Source of the DNA: Berkiella sp050247135
GTDB taxonomy: Bacteria > Pseudomonadota > Gammaproteobacteria > Berkiellales > Berkiellaceae
Direction: 5' to 3'
Length of the DNA stretch: 64,000 bases
Assembly: GCA_050247135.1 (NCBI GenBank)
Contig: JBFWUT010000015.1
Location: 3,487-67,486, forward strand
In this document: positions 6,931 through 15,816 of the stretch, one piece after another
How positions within the stretch are numbered: the stretch's first letter is position 1
Layout of the letters: every line of letters begins with the position of its first letter
Made by a program: the position numbers and the translations under genes
Notes under the pieces: model-generated
Told to the model about the DNA's origin: nothing
What the model saw: the letters and a program-made list of their open reading frames with translations, nothing else
The model's database searches: none

Positions 6931-7713
6931 ATGCCAAAACGCTATTTTATTCAAATACCAGGAACTGTCTTTCCCATAGGATCAGCCATCGTCAAACCTT
7001 TGGTGGGAACCTTGCTTTATTCAAACATGGTGACGCCTTGGTCAACAGCAAAACTGATCCCTATGAGTGCTCCTCCTCGCCATTGGTATGGAATATCCAC
7101 AGACACAGCTCCTTTGAGTTGTCATTTTTTTGAAGATTTATATGAACATATTCCAGAAGAGCAACGCTTTTATTTTCAATGGTCAGGAGATCTTGGTGAA
7201 GCGGTCTGGGATAAAAATGCCAATTTATTAAATGAAGAATTGCGCTCAGAATTTTCTCATGAAGACGAAGAAATTGAAATCGTTTTATTGGCTCACAGTC
7301 ATGGCGGACAAATTGCCAGAAAATTGGCAGAACTACTAGAAGATGTACCTCAAGTAACTTTTAAAATTATCACTGTCGGCACGCCGCTCAATAGTAAGAT
7401 TACAATGCCTGCAAATGTTGCAGTATGGCAACATTTTTATCACCAGGACGATAATATTCAATCACTCGGTTCATTTTTCATGCAATCATGGAGCAGCTTG
7501 ATCCAACCATGGTCTTTTAGTTTACAAAGAGAAATGAAATCTAAAAATCCATTATATCAAAATCACACGGTTAGCATTGAATTTGACGACCCGCACAACG
7601 ACATGATTCAAGATCCGCGCGCAGCACAATTCATTTGTGAAAAAGCAAAACCCGCCATTGTGGGAACTTTACTCAGTGTTGCTAATGATAGTAAACCCAT
7701 AAAAATATGCTAA
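6931..7713 (+). CDS. Alpha/beta-hydrolase, lipase-like
   Basis: 260 residues from ATG 6931; the frame also opens at TTG 6904, and neither has a clear ribosome site. The core strand-nucleophile-helix motif is VLLAHSHGGQIARKL, with Ser in an A-H-S-H-G elbow where lipases usually have G-x-S-x-G. It is followed by a TVGTPLN segment typical of lipase/esterase folds. A late His in FDDPHNDM and acidic residues nearby could complete the triad. There is no signal peptide. It probably acts on an ester or lipid; substrate unknown. It converges on the MscS gene with 31 bases between stops. Confidence 0.6.
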   Translation: MPKRYFIQIPGTVFPIGSAIVKPLVGTLLYSNMVTPWSTAKLIPMSAPPRHWYGISTDTAPLSCHFFEDLYEHIPEEQRFYFQWSGDLGEAVWDKNANLLNEELRSEFSHEDEEIEIVLLAHSHGGQIARKLAELLEDVPQVTFKIITVGTPLNSKITMPANVAVWQHFYHQDDNIQSLGSFFMQSWSSLIQPWSFSLQREMKSKNPLYQNHTVSIEFDDPHNDMIQDPRAAQFICEKAKPAIVGTLLSVANDSKPIKIC

Positions 7714-7744
7714 TTGAAATCGCGCCCTATAAAAATAGATTAGA

Positions 7745-8821
7745 TCAATTAGTCATCGTTCCATTTGCCCCTAAAGTAGGTGATACTCCCTGAAGCTGCA
7801 TCGTTGGCACTGCTAGTTTAACGTCTAATTGATGAATGATATCTAAACACTTCAACAATATTTCTTCTCGAATTTCTTGATAAGGAATAAGCTCAACAGT
7901 ATTCGTAAAGCAGGTAATTTCAATGGTGATAAAATGGGAAATACTGGCTAATTTTACCCAACAATTACGAGCTTGATTGATCTGGGGATGCGTTTTAAGC
8001 ATTTGTGTGATTTCTTGCAGAATGTCTTTAATTTTACCAGCATCTTCCACGCCTAGGCTAATGTTTTCTTTAATACGACGGCAAGTCATGCGAGAAGGGT
8101 TTTCAACACAAATTGAGGCGAATACGGAATTAGGTATAAAAATTAATTTATAATCAAAAGTCCTCACACTGGTTAAACGCCAACCAATCTGTTCGACAAT
8201 TCCTTCAATATTGCGGTCTGGCGAGCTGATCCATTCGCCAATCGCAAACGGGCGATCTAAATAAATCATCATGCTACCAAAATAATTTGAAAGCAGATCT
8301 TTTGCCGCCCAACCTAATATAAAAGAACCGATACCCCCAATGGCCCATAAACCGGTGAGCTGCAAATTGAACAAATATTTGACAATCACAAGGGCAGCAA
8401 GACACCACAAGGCTACTCGTACACAGTGCACAATGCCTTGAAAAGTAGTGATATCTAGAGAAGGTCCAAATTCATTAAAGTGTAATCGTGTCCTTTTTTC
8501 AAGACCCTTTACAAATCGAAATAAAAACCAAATGAACGTTAAAATACAACCCGATTGCCGAATTTTGTGCACCCAGAAAACTGCTTCTGAAGTATGAGAG
8601 ACAAACGCTTGTAAAATGAGGGTCCCCCCCCATAACCATATCAGTGCATGAAGTGGAAAATGCGCGGCTCTTAAAAGAGAGTCATCCCATAGCTTTGGGC
8701 TCGCTTCTAAAGTTTGAATATGACGAACATAAAACCAGTTCACGACAAACGAAGATAGCGCACAGCAACCCAAAATAAATAAACAGGTTACGGAATACAG
8801 CGCAATCTGTTGATAAGACAT
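7745..8821 (-). CDS. MscS-family mechanosensitive channel
   Basis: 358 residues from ATG 8821, with GGGAG 8 bases upstream. Hydrophobic helices span about 5-25, 55-75, 90-105 and 125-150. The pore-lining helix region (LWAIGGIGSFILGWAAKDLLSNYFGSM, split by Gly and Ala) continues into the beta domain with DRPFAIGEWI and the VEQIGWR-TSVRTFD and FIPNS motifs that are diagnostic for MscS. The C-terminal cytoplasmic part is complete. It opens under membrane tension to release solutes in hypo-osmotic shock. A diverged MscS subtype with an extra N-terminal helix pair is likely. Confidence 0.85.
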   Translation of the reverse strand: MSYQQIALYSVTCLFILGCCALSSFVVNWFYVRHIQTLEASPKLWDDSLLRAAHFPLHALIWLWGGTLILQAFVSHTSEAVFWVHKIRQSGCILTFIWFLFRFVKGLEKRTRLHFNEFGPSLDITTFQGIVHCVRVALWCLAALVIVKYLFNLQLTGLWAIGGIGSFILGWAAKDLLSNYFGSMMIYLDRPFAIGEWISSPDRNIEGIVEQIGWRLTSVRTFDYKLIFIPNSVFASICVENPSRMTCRRIKENISLGVEDAGKIKDILQEITQMLKTHPQINQARNCWVKLASISHFITIEITCFTNTVELIPYQEIREEILLKCLDIIHQLDVKLAVPTMQLQGVSPTLGANGTMTN

Positions 8822-9059
8822 AAGCAAGGCTCCCTTTAAACATCCTGTTTAACTCCTGCTTTAAATATCGGCTGCATCCAAAATATCTTGCATGATTATA
8901 AAACCAGGGCCTCCGATATGCGTTCTTTATATAGTCAGTCATTTAACGTTCGCTTAAAGTGCCTGACAACCCACTTATGTGGCAAGAAGCCCGTTTGCTG
9001 TGTATTTCGCCTATCTGCCTGTATAATTAAAACGCTTAGGATCGCCAAACAAAGGAATT

Positions 9060-9908
9060 GTGCACTTGAAACCTCAAAATAACATCGAAGCACGCGCTCT
9101 TAAATTTGATTTTCGTCCCTTCAAAAAAAAATATTGGTATGACAACGATCCCATCAGGACGCTTTTTGCCAATAGTATTTGTGCTTCAATCCCGCATGGT
9201 GAACGCTTTGTGATTTTATGTGTCATGCCTTTTATCAAAGAACTTAAAAATAGAACCCTTAAGAAACAAGTTGTGAGCTTTATCAGGCAAGAATCCAATC
9301 ATGCCAATGAGCACTATCGCTTTTTTCGCCATATGATAAAACCCTATTATCCCGAGCTTGCTATTAACAAGGGATTATTTTTTAAAATTACCCAAATAGG
9401 GGCATTTTTACTGGGCAAGAAAATACGACTTGCCATGGTTGCCGCGGTTGAACATCTCACAGCCATTACGGGTGAATTATTTCTCAAAGAACCCTCACTA
9501 TCAAAAGGGATCAACGAAGAATTATTACTGCTGTGGCAATGGCATTTTGTTGAAGAAATTGAACATAAAGCCGTTGCTTTTGATGTGTTAAAAGAAACCG
9601 GTAGCAATTATCTGACCCGAATGATTGGTTTTATTTTTGTTTCACTGTTTATGTTCGCCGGTTTTATTAAGCCATTTTCGCATATGGTCATAAAAGACAA
9701 GCTCTATCAAAAAAAGGCATTTTACATTCAGGTATTTCATTTCTTTTGGGGGCAACTTGGTGTGTTCAGAAAGCTATTTGTGCCTTATCTAAAATATACA
9801 ATCCCTTATTTTCATCCCAATAAAAACGACAATAAAGCGTTGTTGAGCGAATGGAATGAATACTTTGTGACAATTGAAAAACGGATTGCCGAAAAATCTA
9901 ACGCTTAA
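9060..9908 (+). CDS. Predicted metal-dependent hydrolase (PF10118-type, ferritin-like)
   Basis: 282 residues. The ligand-type motifs of this family are present in order: FIRQESNHANEHY (about 77-89), VAAVEHLTAITGE (about 125-137) and WHFVEEIEHKAVAFDV (about 160-175), an E..H / E.H / E..EH pattern suggesting a dimetal helical bundle. A hydrophobic segment at about 195-215 may contact the membrane. AAAGGAA at 9051-9057 precedes either GTG 9060 or TTG 9066; the start is ambiguous by two codons. The reaction is not known for the family. It converges with the next gene with an 11-nt overlap. Confidence 0.78.
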   Translation: MHLKPQNNIEARALKFDFRPFKKKYWYDNDPIRTLFANSICASIPHGERFVILCVMPFIKELKNRTLKKQVVSFIRQESNHANEHYRFFRHMIKPYYPELAINKGLFFKITQIGAFLLGKKIRLAMVAAVEHLTAITGELFLKEPSLSKGINEELLLLWQWHFVEEIEHKAVAFDVLKETGSNYLTRMIGFIFVSLFMFAGFIKPFSHMVIKDKLYQKKAFYIQVFHFFWGQLGVFRKLFVPYLKYTIPYFHPNKNDNKALLSEWNEYFVTIEKRIAEKSNA

Positions 9909-10704
9909 GCGCTTTGATCATGATATACGAAACCGGCATTTTTCTTCGAAAGGCGAACAGCAATATCGTTAATGCAAAAGGTGTTTTAATTTGCTTATCT
10001 TTTAACTTATGCGCCAAATATAACATAAACCCTTTCAATACTTTTTTACTGACATCTTTGACTTCAATTGAATAAAACCCTGCAGCCTGTAATTTCTGTT
10101 GATAGGCTGCTAATGTATGCTGGTTAGCAACAGGAACCTTTGCGACACGCGTTGCTAGTTTAAGTAAGCATTTTTGAGTCCAATTTAACTTCTCGTGCGA
10201 CAATATCACATCGGCCAAGGCAATAACGCCATTGGGTTTTAAGACTCGATTGGCCTCCTTAAAAAAGTCTTCACGATTTTCAAAATGTAAAGCGGATTCA
10301 AGTGCTAATATGCTGTTAATAGAGTTTGATTGAAACGGTAATATAGTAGCGTTTGCCTGGCAAAACTGAATGCCATCATTTTGATAACGTTGTTGTGCTT
10401 CTTTTAATTGCGGGGCGAAGCTATTGATACCGATACTTTGCCCAAGCTGGAAATGGTTATGCCAAATATGAACGTCATCACCAAAGCCACAGCCCACAGA
10501 CAATATTACTTGATCTTTTTTCAGATCGGCAAAATGTCCTAATTGCATCGCCAAATTGACTGAAGCTTCATCATAGGACATCTGCCCCGACCAATAGCCT
10601 AAATTCATAAATCGGTAATGCGTACCAAAGAGTTGTTCTTTCTCTAATAGTTGATATAAATGTCTGGAACCATTGGCAAACAGATAGTAGGGGTTAATCG
10701 GCAT
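9898..10704 (-). CDS. Class I SAM-dependent methyltransferase
   Basis: 268 residues. SAM-binding motif I is VILSVGCGFGDDV (about 64-76). The acidic motif II region follows, and motif III lies near NSINSILALESALHF, with RVLKPNGVIALADV as the post-core strand. The N-terminus (YYLFANGSRHLYQLLE, then NLGYW) resembles small-molecule methyltransferases of the sarcosine, tocopherol or polyketide type. A basic, hydrophobic C-terminus suggests membrane association. Substrate unknown. The 3' end overlaps the converging hydrolase gene by 11 nt. Confidence 0.75.
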   Translation of the reverse strand: MPINPYYLFANGSRHLYQLLEKEQLFGTHYRFMNLGYWSGQMSYDEASVNLAMQLGHFADLKKDQVILSVGCGFGDDVHIWHNHFQLGQSIGINSFAPQLKEAQQRYQNDGIQFCQANATILPFQSNSINSILALESALHFENREDFFKEANRVLKPNGVIALADVILSHEKLNWTQKCLLKLATRVAKVPVANQHTLAAYQQKLQAAGFYSIEVKDVSKKVLKGFMLYLAHKLKDKQIKTPFALTILLFAFRRKMPVSYIMIKALKR

Positions 10705-10905
10705 TATTTCTCTTTAGTACCATCGTTATAATACTCAGTATATGGCAGATTGAACCTATTCCTCTAGAGTGTCAAAACGACCGACTTAAGAAACAAAATA
10801 TAGTTTGTCAACATACATGACTGATATGCGTTTTAAATTTGCCAGCACCATAGCAATAGTTCAAAATTCACTGGCCTATTTAAACATGAGGTATGGCTTG
10901 TTCAC

Positions 10906-11670
10906 ATGAGCGATGATAGTTACATTGAAAAAAATGTCCCCCTGTTTGAAGCCATTTACGGCAAAGGGTTAATCTCACTGGGTGGTTATCAAGCTATCGA
11001 TAATATGTTTCAAAATATTGATATCAAGGATAAAACCATCCTTGATATCGGTTCTGGCATAGGCGGCATGGCCTACCATCTTGCAGGTCAATATCACTGC
11101 CATGTGATTGGCCTTGAAATACATCAATGGATGGCAGATTATGCCATGAACAATGTGCCGCCTCTTTTAAAAGGTGCTCTAAAGTTTATCTCCTATGCAC
11201 CAGATGGTCCTCTTCCAGTAAGTGATCACAGTATTGATATTTGTTGTAGCAAAGGGGTTTTAACCAATGTTGAAAAAAAACTCGAATTATTTAAGGAATT
11301 ACATAGGATCTTAAAATCAAACGGACAAGTTGTTTTTATCGATTGGCTAGTTCCTGAGGCAGCTGGGTCCAAATATGAGCGATTACGATTAGGCGATATG
11401 TCGTTTAAAGAAACACCCTCTCGCTATTCACAGATCCTTGAAAAAGCTGGTTTTAACCATACTCAGTTTATCGATAAAAGCCAAGAATATTTAGAATATG
11501 TAAACCAGCTTGATGTGATGTACCATTCAATAGAACACAAAAAATCCTATGCGAATATCATCAGTGATACCCTGCGACACGAACTTATTCAAGCCAATAA
11601 TGACTTGAAGCAATCTATTGAATCAGGGCAGCAGCTTTCTATGCTTATTTTGGCAATTAAACAACCCTAG
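10906..11670 (+). CDS. Phosphoethanolamine N-methyltransferase-like enzyme
   Basis: 254 residues. The N-terminus YIEKNVPLFEAIYGKGLISLGGYQA matches the YxxxxVxxFExxFGxxxIS-GG start typical of Plasmodium and plant phosphoethanolamine methyltransferases. Motif I is TILDIGSGIGGMAYHLA. SKGVLTNVEKKLELFKE and RILKSNGQVVFIDW follow. By family the enzyme would methylate phosphoethanolamine toward phosphocholine using SAM. No companion phosphatidylcholine genes are visible nearby. The PMT-like assignment rests on the N-terminal pattern; a generic methyltransferase is the fallback. Confidence 0.65.
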   Translation: MSDDSYIEKNVPLFEAIYGKGLISLGGYQAIDNMFQNIDIKDKTILDIGSGIGGMAYHLAGQYHCHVIGLEIHQWMADYAMNNVPPLLKGALKFISYAPDGPLPVSDHSIDICCSKGVLTNVEKKLELFKELHRILKSNGQVVFIDWLVPEAAGSKYERLRLGDMSFKETPSRYSQILEKAGFNHTQFIDKSQEYLEYVNQLDVMYHSIEHKKSYANIISDTLRHELIQANNDLKQSIESGQQLSMLILAIKQP

Positions 11671-11677
11671 AAGCTGT

Positions 11678-12193
11678 TTATCTTGAACCTGACTCATCCT
11701 CTTTAGCTAATATGAGATAATTGAATCCCAATAAAATGATAAATGGCAAGGCAGCATTTTTGGCATTCCATAAAGATGATTGCCAGCTTGCAAACCACTG
11801 AGAAGCTATCGTAAAGAAAATAAATGAGTACAAAATAAGAGCCAATAATAACCCCAGCAAACTCCAAGATTTCGCTGATTGAAAATCAGATGGGCTAGCG
11901 TGGATTTTTTTAATTAAATGATATGCTCCCATCCAAAGCAATACACTGCTGCCCCCTTCAAAAAAGATAATTAAAATAAAACAAGCATGGTATATAAAGG
12001 GATTATGAACAGCTCGCCAATGCAGCATGGGATGTTTCAAAGTCGTATCCATTGACATTATATGTTGAATATATTCAAAGTTAATATCGTAGGCTAAGAT
12101 ATTATCAGCAAATACAATAGATAATAAAACCGCACTACTGATAAGAAGCATGATTTTCGCGCAGCGATTAGCAATAGTTAATTTTTTCATCAT
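11678..12193 (-). CDS. DUF2165-family small integral membrane protein
   Basis: 171 residues, with ATG 12193 and ATG 12190 in tandem. Four hydrophobic segments lie at about 12-32, 68-90, 110-130 and 142-160. The signature IQHIMSMDTTLKHPMLHWRAV, followed by YHACF and FFEGGSSVLLW, fits DUF2165 proteins. Function is unknown in the family. It converges on the methyltransferase gene (7 bases between stops). Confidence 0.75.
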   Translation of the reverse strand: MMKKLTIANRCAKIMLLISSAVLLSIVFADNILAYDINFEYIQHIMSMDTTLKHPMLHWRAVHNPFIYHACFILIIFFEGGSSVLLWMGAYHLIKKIHASPSDFQSAKSWSLLGLLLALILYSFIFFTIASQWFASWQSSLWNAKNAALPFIILLGFNYLILAKEDESGSR

Positions 12194-12338
12194 GATTTAC
12201 GTTTGCTGATGATAATCTTTGAATAATTTATCTATTTCAGCAGAAAGCACATTCCCTATTATTTCAGGCTTATAAAAATTAGATAATCAAATTATCACCT
12301 TGTCAACACTTTAGGAAAAATACAACTGGAGAGATCAT

Positions 12339-12812
12339 CTAGGTAATGAATTCCATCACATAATTGATTAAATCAACACCGCGAACATTCACTGTTTGTT
12401 GTTTCACAACCTTAAACCCTTGGTGTTCAAAGAAAGGTTTTGCCGTAATGCTCACCTCTGCCCAAATACGTTGAATATTATTTTCTTTTGCTATTTTTTT
12501 GACCTGATCCATCAACGCTTTGCCAATACCCTTGCCTTGATAGTCATGATGACAATAAAAGCAATCGATGTGTCCACTCTCTTCAAACTCAACAAAACCG
12601 ACTCTCTTATTATCAAGTAGAGCAACCCAAGGGAGCAACTTCTCCCATTTTTTTGCCCAGCCTTCAGCTTGCTTTGTCGCGATAGGCGCCCAAGCATTCA
12701 CCTGAGTTTCGTTATAATCTTTTATATTAATGGTGTGGATGGTGTTGTAATAGATATTCGCTAAATCTTCACAATCTAATGGTTGATATTGACGGATGTA
12801 TACTTCAGTCAT
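12339..12812 (-). CDS. GNAT-family N-acetyltransferase
   Basis: 157 residues. N-terminal IRQYQPLDCEDLANIYYNTI is the usual first strand and helix. The acetyl-CoA-binding motif A is FYCHHDYQGKGIGKALMDQV (about 88-107, with the Q-x-x-G-x-G/A turn). C-terminal AKPFFEHQGFKVV is the conserved late motif. It resembles the uncharacterised YafP-like branch. The acceptor substrate is unknown. Single gene with its own upstream region. Confidence 0.82.
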   Translation of the reverse strand: MTEVYIRQYQPLDCEDLANIYYNTIHTINIKDYNETQVNAWAPIATKQAEGWAKKWEKLLPWVALLDNKRVGFVEFEESGHIDCFYCHHDYQGKGIGKALMDQVKKIAKENNIQRIWAEVSITAKPFFEHQGFKVVKQQTVNVRGVDLINYVMEFIT

Positions 12813-12982
12813 GGTGGTACGTCTCTCCTCATTACAGCGACAGTTTAACGCAACTTATGCACCGATACATGCTGCGCAATACACAGAAAGTCAGCTTACA
12901 CCTACTTGAAAGGCAAGACCTGCTTGCCTCGTAATTAAAACTGCGGTAAATTGATTATCGTTTCAAATATCAAAGGTTTGCT

Positions 12983-13615
12983 ATGCGCTATCGATTTTAC
13001 CGCGTCCATAAATATGTTTGCTTCGAACTCGCAGAGTTCGATCGCGCCGCCCTAAAAACGGATTATTCAGATTTAGCTGCATGCCAGGCATTAAAAGAGA
13101 AATTAATCACGTTAACCGGACTATTAATACACCATGGCGAATATGAAGATGCGCATATTCATGAGCTATTACGACAAAAGAAGTGTGATTTACACTTAGC
13201 TATTGAAAACGAACATCATGATCATGAACAAGAGCTTAATGATCTCATGAATCAACTGCTTCACATTATGACAATTGAAGATCAAGCAGAAAAAACATTC
13301 AAGGGTAATGAATTTTGTTTATCTTATCGTTTATTTTATAGCGAAATGTTAAAACATTTGTATGATGAAGAAACAATATTGCTGCCCCAATTGCAAGCTC
13401 TATACTCCGATGATGAATTGGCAAAGCTGCAAGCTAAAACCTATCAAAAAATGACTCCCGAACAAATGCTTGGCATGTTAGCCGTCCTGTTTCCCCATGC
13501 CAATCCAGAAGATATGCGGTTTTTCGCTAATGAAATGAAGGTGGCCGAGCCCGAAAAATTCAAGGTGGTCTGGCAGGGTCTTGCTGAAGAATATAAGCAA
13601 TTGATTGGCTTGTGA
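12983..13615 (+). CDS. Hemerythrin-like HHE-domain protein
   Basis: 210 residues. The visible metal-ligand pattern is helical: LLIHHGEYEDAHIHELL (about 47-63), ENEHHDHEQEL (about 74-84) and HLYDEETILLPQL (about 128-140), with His, Glu and Asp placed as in hemerythrin-like four-helix bundles. Members bind a diiron centre and may sense or bind O2, NO or metals. The C-terminal 50 residues are extra, ending in a helical VAEPEKFKVVW segment. AAAGG six bases before the ATG supports the start. A weak hairpin terminator follows. Confidence 0.65.
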   Translation: MRYRFYRVHKYVCFELAEFDRAALKTDYSDLAACQALKEKLITLTGLLIHHGEYEDAHIHELLRQKKCDLHLAIENEHHDHEQELNDLMNQLLHIMTIEDQAEKTFKGNEFCLSYRLFYSEMLKHLYDEETILLPQLQALYSDDELAKLQAKTYQKMTPEQMLGMLAVLFPHANPEDMRFFANEMKVAEPEKFKVVWQGLAEEYKQLIGL

Positions 13616-13667
13616 GTTCATCTGTGATAATACACGAGAACCTCTTCTCGCACTCGGTCTTATCTAT

Positions 13668-13687
13668 ATAGCCATTTAGGCTATTTT
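13668..13687 (+). terminator. Short hairpin terminator after the hemerythrin-like gene
   Basis: ATAGCC-ATTTA-GGCTAT forms a 6-bp stem followed by a TTT run, about 55 bases after the stop. The stem is short, so the efficiency is doubtful. A perfect AGGGGATCCCCT palindrome follows at 13701-13712 in the prmB leader. Confidence 0.4.
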
Positions 13688-13746
13688 ACATTGAAACTAT
13701 AGGGGATCCCCTAATATCATGTGGCGTCTGACTGAAAAGGTGCCCT

Positions 13747-14712
13747 ATGATTTCAAGCACAATCCAACTATTTAACAACTATGCACAAAGCAAAAGAGAA
13801 AAGGCGTATGATCAATTTTTAGCGTTATTTGATCAGAAAGAAATCAAGACTAAAGACATTATTCAGTTGGGTGCGAAATTAATGAAACAAGCCAGACTGC
13901 ATCCCCATTTTTTTGGTAACAATACCGTTGAAGCCATTGCCCACTATCTCACTTTTCATGTGCTTAAAACTCCAACAAATCTCGATATAGCGATTACTAA
14001 GCAACAAGCTGCAAGAATTATTGAACTATTTGAACGTAGAATTGCCGATCGCATACCCGTTGAGTACATGACCAATGAAGCATGGTATTTGGGCCGCAAA
14101 TTTTACGTCAACGAAAATGTCTTAGTCCCCCGCTCAATTATGAATATGCGTTTTCAAGAATTTTTGAACGAAACACATTGGGAGAACTACCGCGTATTAG
14201 ACTTGTGCACTGGTTCTGGTTGCATTGGGATCACTTTAGCATTGCTTAATCCGAATATAACGGTTGATCTTGTCGATCTCTCACCTAAAGCATTAGCTGT
14301 TGCAAGAAGAAATATTGAACTGCATCAATTGCAAGATAGAGTTAACTGCATTGAGAGTGACGTATTTAATAATGTCACTCAAAAGTACGACCTCATTATC
14401 AGTAATCCACCTTACGTTTCAACAAGAGAATACAACGCGACGCCAAAAGAATTTAAAAATGAACCAAAAATGGCTCTAGAATGTGGTAAGGATGGTTTAG
14501 ATATTATCCATCGTATTCTTAAGGAAGCCAAAAGCTATTTAAATCCCCATGGTAAACTCATCGCTGAAATCGGTTACCCCGCTGCCGCTCGAGTTAAAAA
14601 ACAGTACTCAAAAATTCCCTTTAAATGGTACAAATATCGCAACCCTCAAGGTAAAGAGGCCTTTTTTGGTATGCATGGTGTATTTGAGTGCAAAGCAAGT
14701 GATTTAAACTAA
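13747..14712 (+). CDS. prmB: Ribosomal protein L3 N5-glutamine methyltransferase
   Basis: 321 residues, the usual PrmB size. The N-terminal helical domain leads to YMTNEAWYLGRKFYVNENVL, then VPRS, the PrmB-specific stretch. SAM motif I is VLDLCTGSGCIGI. The catalytic NPPY motif is LIISNPPYVSTREY, where Asn and Pro-Pro-Tyr position the glutamine amide. It methylates a Gln of L3 during 50S assembly. The stop overlaps the converging kinase gene by 4 nt. Confidence 0.93.
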   Translation: MISSTIQLFNNYAQSKREKAYDQFLALFDQKEIKTKDIIQLGAKLMKQARLHPHFFGNNTVEAIAHYLTFHVLKTPTNLDIAITKQQAARIIELFERRIADRIPVEYMTNEAWYLGRKFYVNENVLVPRSIMNMRFQEFLNETHWENYRVLDLCTGSGCIGITLALLNPNITVDLVDLSPKALAVARRNIELHQLQDRVNCIESDVFNNVTQKYDLIISNPPYVSTREYNATPKEFKNEPKMALECGKDGLDIIHRILKEAKSYLNPHGKLIAEIGYPAAARVKKQYSKIPFKWYKYRNPQGKEAFFGMHGVFECKASDLN

Positions 14713-15677
14713 TCGTTGCTTTCACTTTCGAGAAGCATTCGAAGAAAACCCGCTATAAACCAGTTTTGCTTTTCTTTGCTTTTATTTTGTGTTGCCAATT
14801 GTAACCGTTCAATAGCTAAAACTGAAAATAGCGGTGATAATCGTAAAATCTGTTCATAGATTATCTCAAGCGCTTGCAGATCTGCCCTATCCAACCAACA
14901 TTCTAAACAATTTTTTCTGATCCCTTCCAAGAGTGGGCTGCTAATCTCTAATTGATAGCGCCGAGCTAGTGAGCGCAGATGAGAGGTAATTGTAAAAAAG
15001 GGGTGAGCGATAACACTTTCGCCCCAATCAATAAAGGCTATTTTCTCATTACTGTCAGTCATGATCATATTGCTTTCATTAAAATCGGCATTAACTAAAG
15101 TTTCTCTAACTTTTTGTTGATTAAGAAATTCGCAAATTAATTCAATCTTGGAGGTTAATTTTTTGAGCTTGTCTATTTCAGTATGTGTTACCCCCTCATT
15201 AAGCAACAGTGTCTTTTTTTCTAAGAGTTCAACATATAGATGAGGAAGACGATTCAGACGCCAATCAGGAACGCCTATCTTCTCCAAGGTAGCTTGATTG
15301 TTCTCAAATGAACGCAGGATCTTAAAATAATGCTGTAATCCAGTGATTAATAACTTGGCATCAAGTTTGCCATTAAATAGGGAACGAAGGGACTGATCAC
15401 CGCAACTCTTCATGATATAACAGTGGCTACTTTCATCTTGAGCTAAAATCGTTGGTGTAGCAGAATCTGATAGATTGTTTTGAATTACCTTGATAACCTC
15501 TGGCTCAATAAATAAATCAGGCGGTGTCTTTTTTAAGTAGAAATCTCCTTTTTGGGTAACATAACGGATCACCAATGACCAAGGGGTTTCTATCACAACC
15601 TGAGTCTCTTTGATCGAATAGCCTTTTGACTGCAGATACTGTTTTCCCCATTCCAGGGTGTTTTTTTTATCACTCAT
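14709..15677 (-). CDS. Aminoglycoside-phosphotransferase-like (APH-fold) kinase
   Basis: 322 residues from ATG 15677, with GAAGG five bases upstream; the frame is open 11 codons further. It has an N-lobe with a DFYLKK lysine strand. The catalytic loop is VNADFNESNMI, where Asp and the downstream Asn are kept but the usual His is Asn. The metal-binding motif is AFIDWGES. These fit the APH/choline-kinase superfamily, which phosphorylates small molecules or occasionally proteins. Nothing points to an antibiotic. It overlaps prmB by 4 nt tail to tail. Confidence 0.7.
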   Translation of the reverse strand: MSDKKNTLEWGKQYLQSKGYSIKETQVVIETPWSLVIRYVTQKGDFYLKKTPPDLFIEPEVIKVIQNNLSDSATPTILAQDESSHCYIMKSCGDQSLRSLFNGKLDAKLLITGLQHYFKILRSFENNQATLEKIGVPDWRLNRLPHLYVELLEKKTLLLNEGVTHTEIDKLKKLTSKIELICEFLNQQKVRETLVNADFNESNMIMTDSNEKIAFIDWGESVIAHPFFTITSHLRSLARRYQLEISSPLLEGIRKNCLECWLDRADLQALEIIYEQILRLSPLFSVLAIERLQLATQNKSKEKQNWFIAGFLRMLLESESND

Positions 15678-15816
15678 AATGGCCTTCACATCATGTCTTC
15701 TTACAATCAATCATAAACTCCAACTCTTCACAACTCCTAGAGCTGTTTAAATTCTCAGATGCAGGCCGACCTACGATGAATTATGTTTATTATAAACACT
15801 CTAAAAGGATCCCCAT

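Noticed and set aside
6707..6937. Minus-strand 76-codon frame with hydrophobic stretches
   Set aside because: It covers the promoter region and palindromes, has no ribosome site and overlaps the start of the hydrolase gene.
14709..15677. APH-like gene as an antibiotic-resistance gene
   Set aside because: The fold is shared by many small-molecule kinases, the catalytic His is replaced, and the context gives no resistance signal.
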